From positions 7,772,501 through 7,836,500 of the forward strand of contig JAMJFZ010001089.1 of assembly GCA_026225945.1 (NCBI GenBank): a DNA stretch of 64,000 bases. Reading direction: 5' to 3'. The position numbers and the translations under genes were made by a program. Within the stretch, counting starts at the first letter, position 1. Every line of letters begins with the position of its first letter. The notes under the pieces were generated by a model. That model was not told where the DNA came from, made no database searches, and saw only the letters and a list, made by a program, of their open reading frames with translations. The stretch is from Cricetomys ansorgei (lineage: Eukaryota > Chordata > Mammalia > Rodentia > Nesomyidae). Positions 58,713-64,000 of the stretch are shown piece after piece.

Positions 58713-58848
58713 GAACAATCTAAGGAAATCTTAGATCCTTCTCTCTACGTATCTGTGTGTTTCTGAAACTGTCTGTAAACAAATAATAGATATAAACAAT
58801 ACATATGTAATTGTGTGGAATTTATCATTGAAACAGCAGTGCCTAGGT
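58713..58848. other. Unassigned non-coding stretch
   Basis: Nothing recognised. Confidence 0.4.
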
Positions 58849-58930
58849 GTTCTCTCTCTCTCTCTTTCTCTCTCTCTCTGTCTCTCTGTCTTTCTGTCTC
58901 TGTCTCTCTGTTTCTCTGTCTCTCTCTGGT
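58849..58930. repeat. TC microsatellite
   Basis: Imperfect TC/TGTC array of about 80 bp. Confidence 0.96.
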
Positions 58931-59837
58931 TTTCCTTTTTCCTGTGCTTTAACAGAGTAACTTAAGAAAAAACTGACTTAGGGCTTATGCTATGTATTAC
59001 AGACACTAATATTAACCTATTATCACGTACTTACACAGTCTAAAGTTTGCTTTTTGTTTATTAATCTTGTTATGATTTTGAGGTTTTACATTTTTATTTC
59101 ATTGAAACTTAACCTTTCCCGTTACTTCATTTGCAATAGTGTTCATCCTTTCCTACCTAGAGTTAAGCTGCTACCATTTCTAAGACCTTGCTCATTCAGA
59201 TTCCCACCTTCTATCTCCACACAAATGACACTCTGATCCGTGTTCTTATGGAACCACCCTTCATGACTCCGTGCTGCATACTTCATAGACAGTATGCAAA
59301 TGACACAGTGTCAGATCCAGGTGAATGATCAAAAGCACTTTTTGCTCTTCATTTTTTTTCCATAATTGCATTTTCAATGCCATTTTTTAAAAAAATCGGA
59401 GACAGTTAAAATTGGAGTTGTAAAAGTAAAGAAACAAAATAAAGCACTAGATGTTACTTGATGAATCAAGTCTTTCAGGTCCCTGGGGCAAATGCTTGGA
59501 GACAAAATCCTTGGAGTGGATCAGTGATGGAGAAGAAAGTTCTCATGCCTGGAGTTGAGACATCCCAGGGCCAAGGAGAGCATTTTGCACCAGGGATTTA
59601 AAGGATTCTTCTATGGGGTCTTTCTGGGGACATAATAAAGGTCTAAGGTCTCTTTGGTCACATTTTACTCTGGCTGTCTAACAAGAGCTCTATCACTTCA
59701 GCTGGAGAAGAGCATGTCTGCTCTTGGGATGTATTTAACTTTTTACTGACACAACTGTGTGTGCACACATACCTGAATACACGTTTTCCTACCTGGCTGG
59801 AGGCACCTGGCTAATACAACTTTGCAGAGCATGGTGT
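58931..59837. other. Unassigned non-coding stretch
   Basis: Nothing recognised. Confidence 0.4.
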
Positions 59838-60246
59838 CTTAGTTAGGGTTTCTATTGTTGTGATGAAACACCATGACCTAAAGGCAAAATTGGGGAAGAA
59901 AGGGTTTATTTGGCTTATACTTCCACAGCCCTGTTCATCAAAGAAGGAAGTCAGGACAGGAACTCAAACAGGGCGGGAACCTGGAGGCAAGATTGATGCA
60001 GAGGCCATGGAGGGGCGCTATTTACTGGCTTGCTCCACATAACTTGCTCAGTCTGCTTTCTTATATAACCCAGGACCACCAACCTAGGGATGACACCACC
60101 CACAATAGGCTGGGCCCTCCCCCATTAATCACTAATTAAGGAAATGCTTTACAGGTGGATCTTATGGAGGCAGTTTCTTAACTGAAGTTCCCTCCTTTCA
60201 ATTAACTCTAGTTTATATGTCAAGTTAATATAAGACTAGCCAGCAC
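59838..60246 (+). mobile_element. Rodent ~400-bp interspersed repeat, nearly complete
   Basis: The most intact copy in the window. Begins tgtcttagttagggtttcta and ends aagactagccagcacaca. Internal blocks are gatgaaacaccatgacc, gtcaggacaggaactcaaac, gcagaggccatggaggggcg, gcttgctccacataacttgc, ccacccacaataggctgggc and tcttatggaggcagtttctt. The TG...CA ends are LTR-like, but I am unsure of its formal class or Repbase name. Related copies lie at 40982, 43014 and, more distantly, at 12980, 14401, 19626, 22507, 28118 and 33835. Confidence 0.92.
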
Positions 60247-60636
60247 ACATTGGTTCATGAAACACGGGTACATAAAACAACATATATTGTTAAAAATAAA
60301 GACCCTGCTCCTTTCCAGGCAATATTTTTGAAGTGGAGATCTTCCTTTCAATGCTTCTCTTTTCAAAAGAAAAACCATCCCATAGTTTTCAGACTGAGAC
60401 ATCCAAACTCTTTCAGTGTGTTATTCACCATGGCTGATACACCCATGTTTAGTAATTATATTCATTCAAAGTCCAGCCATTGCCATTGTTGATATAATTA
60501 TTATCACTACCATACTACTATTAATAATATAAACAGGATGAAATAGAGATTAATGCAATATACCCTATACGATGTCTCCAGGATTGTCTCTCTTTCAATG
60601 TTACTTATTTTTGCTGAGCTCTCCCTCTCTCTTATC
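60247..60636. other. Unassigned non-coding stretch
   Basis: Nothing recognised. Confidence 0.4.
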
Positions 60637-60738
60637 ACACACAGAGACACACAGACACACATAGAAACACACACACACACACACACACACCACACACACC
60701 GCACACACACACACACACCACACACACATACATACATA

Positions 60739-60783
<45 letters not shown>

Positions 60784-60784
60784 A
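60637..60784. repeat. CA microsatellite, compound
   Basis: About 145 bp of ACAC with CACCACAC, ACGC and ACATACAT interruptions. The longest pure block is about 60739-60781. Confidence 0.97.
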
Positions 60785-63700
60785 CACCTAGCCTTCAGAC
60801 ACTGTACTGCTCTGTACCTCATTGCTAAGACAGTACACAACCCCTGCCCCTTCTTTGTGCAGATTTAGCCGCAGTAGAGAGTTCATGGTCGACTGTCACG
60901 TACAATTTTTGTTCTTTTGTGCAGTAATTGAAATGGATTCATGACTCAACCCTTATTGAAACACCTCATTGTCAGGCTGACAGATTTGGAAAATGTTAGA
61001 ACCCCTACACTAACCAAAGCTGTCTTTCTGGTCTCATGTTGTATTATATTTCCCATTAGTAGCTGTCCGTGCTTGGAGACTCTTTCTCCGACTTAATTCA
61101 GTTGCATGACTAGAGGTAATGAGGAGTCTAAGACAATTGCATGTTGGAGATGAAAAATTGTACCCTGTCTTCTGAATGGATTACTTGAAAGATAGGTGAG
61201 CTTGCATCAGAATTTATACCTGAAATCTTCGAAATGTCAAACTGAGTTCTTGGGTATAAAACGACCTTGAACTCTGAGTTATAATTGATGAGTATATTTG
61301 TAATCTTTTTAAAATGGTTCCAACTAAGCATGAACCTAGGGATAAAGGCCACATGCCTTTTGAGATTTTCCAGGTTAAATCCTAGGGCTTGTGCTAACCC
61401 CCTTGTTTTCCCTGACTTTCTAGCACATTTTCTATGAAGAAGTTGCTATCTGAGAGTTAAAGCTTTTCCTATCTCATTTTAAGAAGGAGTGGGCTCTAGA
61501 CTCAAGTCTCCAGATCATAGTGAGCACATGCTCAGTCTCCACTCTTGTCATCTTACCGGGCACCATTTCCACGGAAAGTGGGCACCAGGCCTTAGGTTCA
61601 TAGGCAACGCCATCCTCAATTTGAATATTGTTCTTGTCATGCAGGTTTATCCTCATTTGCTATATAGATAGGTCCAAGCAACCCTCCATGACTTAACCCC
61701 CTGACCCCCGTGTTCTTCCTGTCATGGCACACCTCTCCTGATTCCAAAGCCTACAGCGCCACTCTGTATGCAAGGCTGATCCTTTGCTTTAACGTAAGGG
61801 AAAGTCTTAGAGAAACCTTTAAACCTTACACCTCCTGAGGGATTTGCTCTGAGGCCACAGATTTCACTCACCACATTCCCAGTTCTCTCTGGATTCGTCC
61901 TGATGATTCTGAGAATGTCTCTCTGGTCCTGGTCCTACCAAGACGATCCTAGCTGGTCAACTTGCATCACTAGAATTCATAGAGCACAGCCCTTTCTCAG
62001 AGGCACGAAGGCTGCACACTGACTCTCAGATCTCCATGGTCTTCCTGTGGTTCTACTGACAGCCCTCAGCAGGCTGGGAGGGCTATTTGTCTCTTCTGTC
62101 TGTCTTGTGTTGGTTTCCATCACCCACTCTCAATTTCAAATGCTCCCCTAAGGCCAGATGTGCAATCTCTTTTTTGGAATTCTACCTGCTAGCTGAGGCC
62201 CCAGCAGAAGGTATGTGCTCCCTCTCGCCCGCTCTATGGGTGACAGTTAGGCATACATGCTTAATTTATTACATTTTGGCTCAGTCTAATTTCCAATGCC
62301 ATTATGATGTGAACAAACTCCTTTCACAGGAGAAAATATTGTCCTTGGCCAGAAGATGCCATCTTTGTTTTTAGGCGCATACTCTTATGAGCCCATGCAG
62401 TGAACACAGAGTTCACAAATGTCCTTCAGAAACCAGTTGCTCAAGTCACATATATACAATTACATAGTGCGCGCATGTCATCTATGCACATCTTCCTATC
62501 TACTTTGAATAACCTTTCTATTGCAATACCTACTGTGATATAACTGACACGGAAAGAGCTGTCATATTAGGTTTTCTTAGGAATAATAGCAATAAGTCTG
62601 TGTTCAGTAAAGATGCATTTTTCCAGGATATTTGCACCCAAAGTTGGCTTAATCCACAAATGTAGAACTTATATGTGTGGAAGGGTGAACTGTGTGCCAC
62701 TACAAAGACTGAACACACACTCTACAGCTCACCCCATCGACCCCAGCGTGACTAGTCGATGACTGACACATTTGCATTATTCCCGAAGAAACCACTTTGT
62801 ACTTTGTTTTCTTGTTCGACCAAGTGAACAACTGACCTTATCAGAGTTGTCCAAATCAGATAAATTCCAAGTCTCTCAGGTCCATGTCATTGCCAGCATC
62901 TTACAGGAGAAGTACGTTAGCCTCTTCCGCTGCTTTGCTATTTCAGCCAACAGTCGAGGCCCCTCGACTATAGCGCCGTACCTACTGAGCCACTGCAGGT
63001 GATTTGTGAACACTCTCAAATTGCTTCTGCCCCCAGATTCCATAATCGTACAACCCTCTCTCTGTGTTACTGCCATGAGATGCATCAATACAGAACTGAA
63101 GCTATTAACTTGCATAACTGTCTGCCCCTCCCTCTGTGAGCTACCTAGGTGAAGGGGCTTACCTTAGTCAGTCTTCTCTCTGTTCCAAGTGTTCTTATTT
63201 CCTGGAACAGGCCAGCGATTTAAAACACCCCCCCCATCCCCATGACAGCCTGTGTGCATGATAGATCTGCAATTGATTTGCCACTTTAACCATACATTCA
63301 TAGATTAAGCAACGGTGTGATCAAGCCTAAAGTTATAGCACATAGCAGCATGATACAGACCTGGATTTAGGATTTCCATCGCAATGGAAGGATCGCAAGG
63401 AGGATCATTTGATGTAAGATTTTTCTTTCCCTGATAATGCTCCTTGATGATGCCAGCATTCTCCAAGAGACCTTTGGATTCAATTTATTAATCAACCTCT
63501 TCCTTTAAAGTTGTTGTAAGCTGTTAGCGCACTGGCATGCAGTTTTCTTTCCTTGGGCAGTTAGTTGGGGGGAATTTTTCTTTGAATAGGCAAATCTGTC
63601 AGAGTGACAGGTCTGGGGAGTTGATTGTTATTCAAGTAGAGGATTAAGAACATTTATTTAGTCATTAGTACATACGCTGTGTTTTCTCCTGTCACTTCAG

Positions 63701-64000
63701 TGGCATAATCAGTGGAGACATCACGGCATTCTTAATAAGTTACAGATAATCTCACAGAGTGCGTGTTTGGGTCTCATGTGCGCTAGACAAAAAGCTTCTC
63801 CAGACTGCAGTGAAATAAGAATTCAACTTCCTGGAAAAGGCAGAGTCCGTTTTTTATTTATTCACCTCCGATGAATTTGTTGAACTTTACAGATACAGGA
63901 AATTCTATCACCCAAAGAGCCCTTGTCTTAAATGTTGGCAGTAAAACCTCTGATGAAGAAATCTAAAAACAGGTTTAGGTCATACGTAGTGTTTGTCATG
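60785..64000. other. Long unassigned, mostly unique stretch
   Basis: 3.2 kb with no confident repeat. Contains the perfect hairpin at 62952-62969 and a C-run near 63228. Frames up to 95 codons without domains. Confidence 0.45.
62952..62969. repeat. Perfect GC-rich palindrome
   Basis: AGTCGAGG, CC, CCTCGACT: 8-bp arms with a 2-bp loop and one CpG in each arm, in otherwise CpG-poor DNA. Confidence 0.95.

Noticed and set aside
1..64000. Possibility of a CRISPR array, toxin system, biosynthetic cluster or other gene system
   Set aside because: No spaced direct repeats of CRISPR type, no operon-like spacing, no ribosome-binding sites and no long frames. Repeat content is that of a rodent nuclear genome.

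Overview
This window looks like rodent nuclear DNA, probably from the murid/cricetid group, and it is essentially all intergenic or deep-intronic. The evidence is the repeat content: B1, B3 and B4/RSINE1 SINEs, Lx-type L1 LINE fragments, an ERVK-type element with a tRNA-Lys primer site, several copies of a rodent-specific ~300-400 bp interspersed repeat, and long CA/GT, GA/TC and GATA arrays. Older mammal-wide repeats (MIR, MLT1-type MaLR LTRs) lie among them. I cannot fix the species. No reading frame can be defended as a cellular protein-coding gene. The long frames are repeat-derived or chance frames without domains, splice context or polyadenylation context, and I see no tRNA, rRNA, CRISPR or bacterial-type feature.

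Layout. 0-7 kb: mostly unassigned sequence with an antisense B1, a B3-like SINE, two related ~110 bp segments (near 3.3 and 5.4 kb), a TA/CA microsatellite and an antisense RSINE1. 7-9 kb: a complete but non-coding minus-strand LTR element (LTR, tRNA-Lys-like primer site, internal region, polypurine tract, LTR, near-matching 6-bp target duplications). 9.4-12.2 kb: an L1 whose 3' end is antisense while its ORF2 part is sense, the geometry of a 5'-inverted (twin-primed) insertion. 13-16.5 kb: a rodent repeat nested in an RSINE1, then an antisense SINE cluster. 16.5-23.9 kb: L1 3'-end fragments, two perfect short hairpins near 17.3-17.4 kb, and a solo LTR with a perfect 6-bp duplication inside an older repeat. 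24-34 kb: B3/B4/B1/MIR SINEs and CA microsatellites. 34-46.7 kb: long, nearly repeat-free AT-rich stretches. 46.7-51.5 kb: L1 and MLT1 fragments, and a striking perfect inverted repeat flanking a TA/TG microsatellite at 51.24-51.37 kb. 51.5-56 kb: mostly unique. 57.1-58.7 kb: a GATA array followed by a degenerate ~21-bp minisatellite sitting inside an MLT1-type LTR. 58.8-64 kb: a TC array, a rodent repeat, a large CA array and unique sequence.

I found no undescribed gene system. The most informative items are structural: the minisatellite inside the LTR, the inverted repeat around the microsatellite, the two datable LTR insertions with target duplications, and the inverted L1. Family names rest on recognition of consensus blocks by eye; no database search was run.
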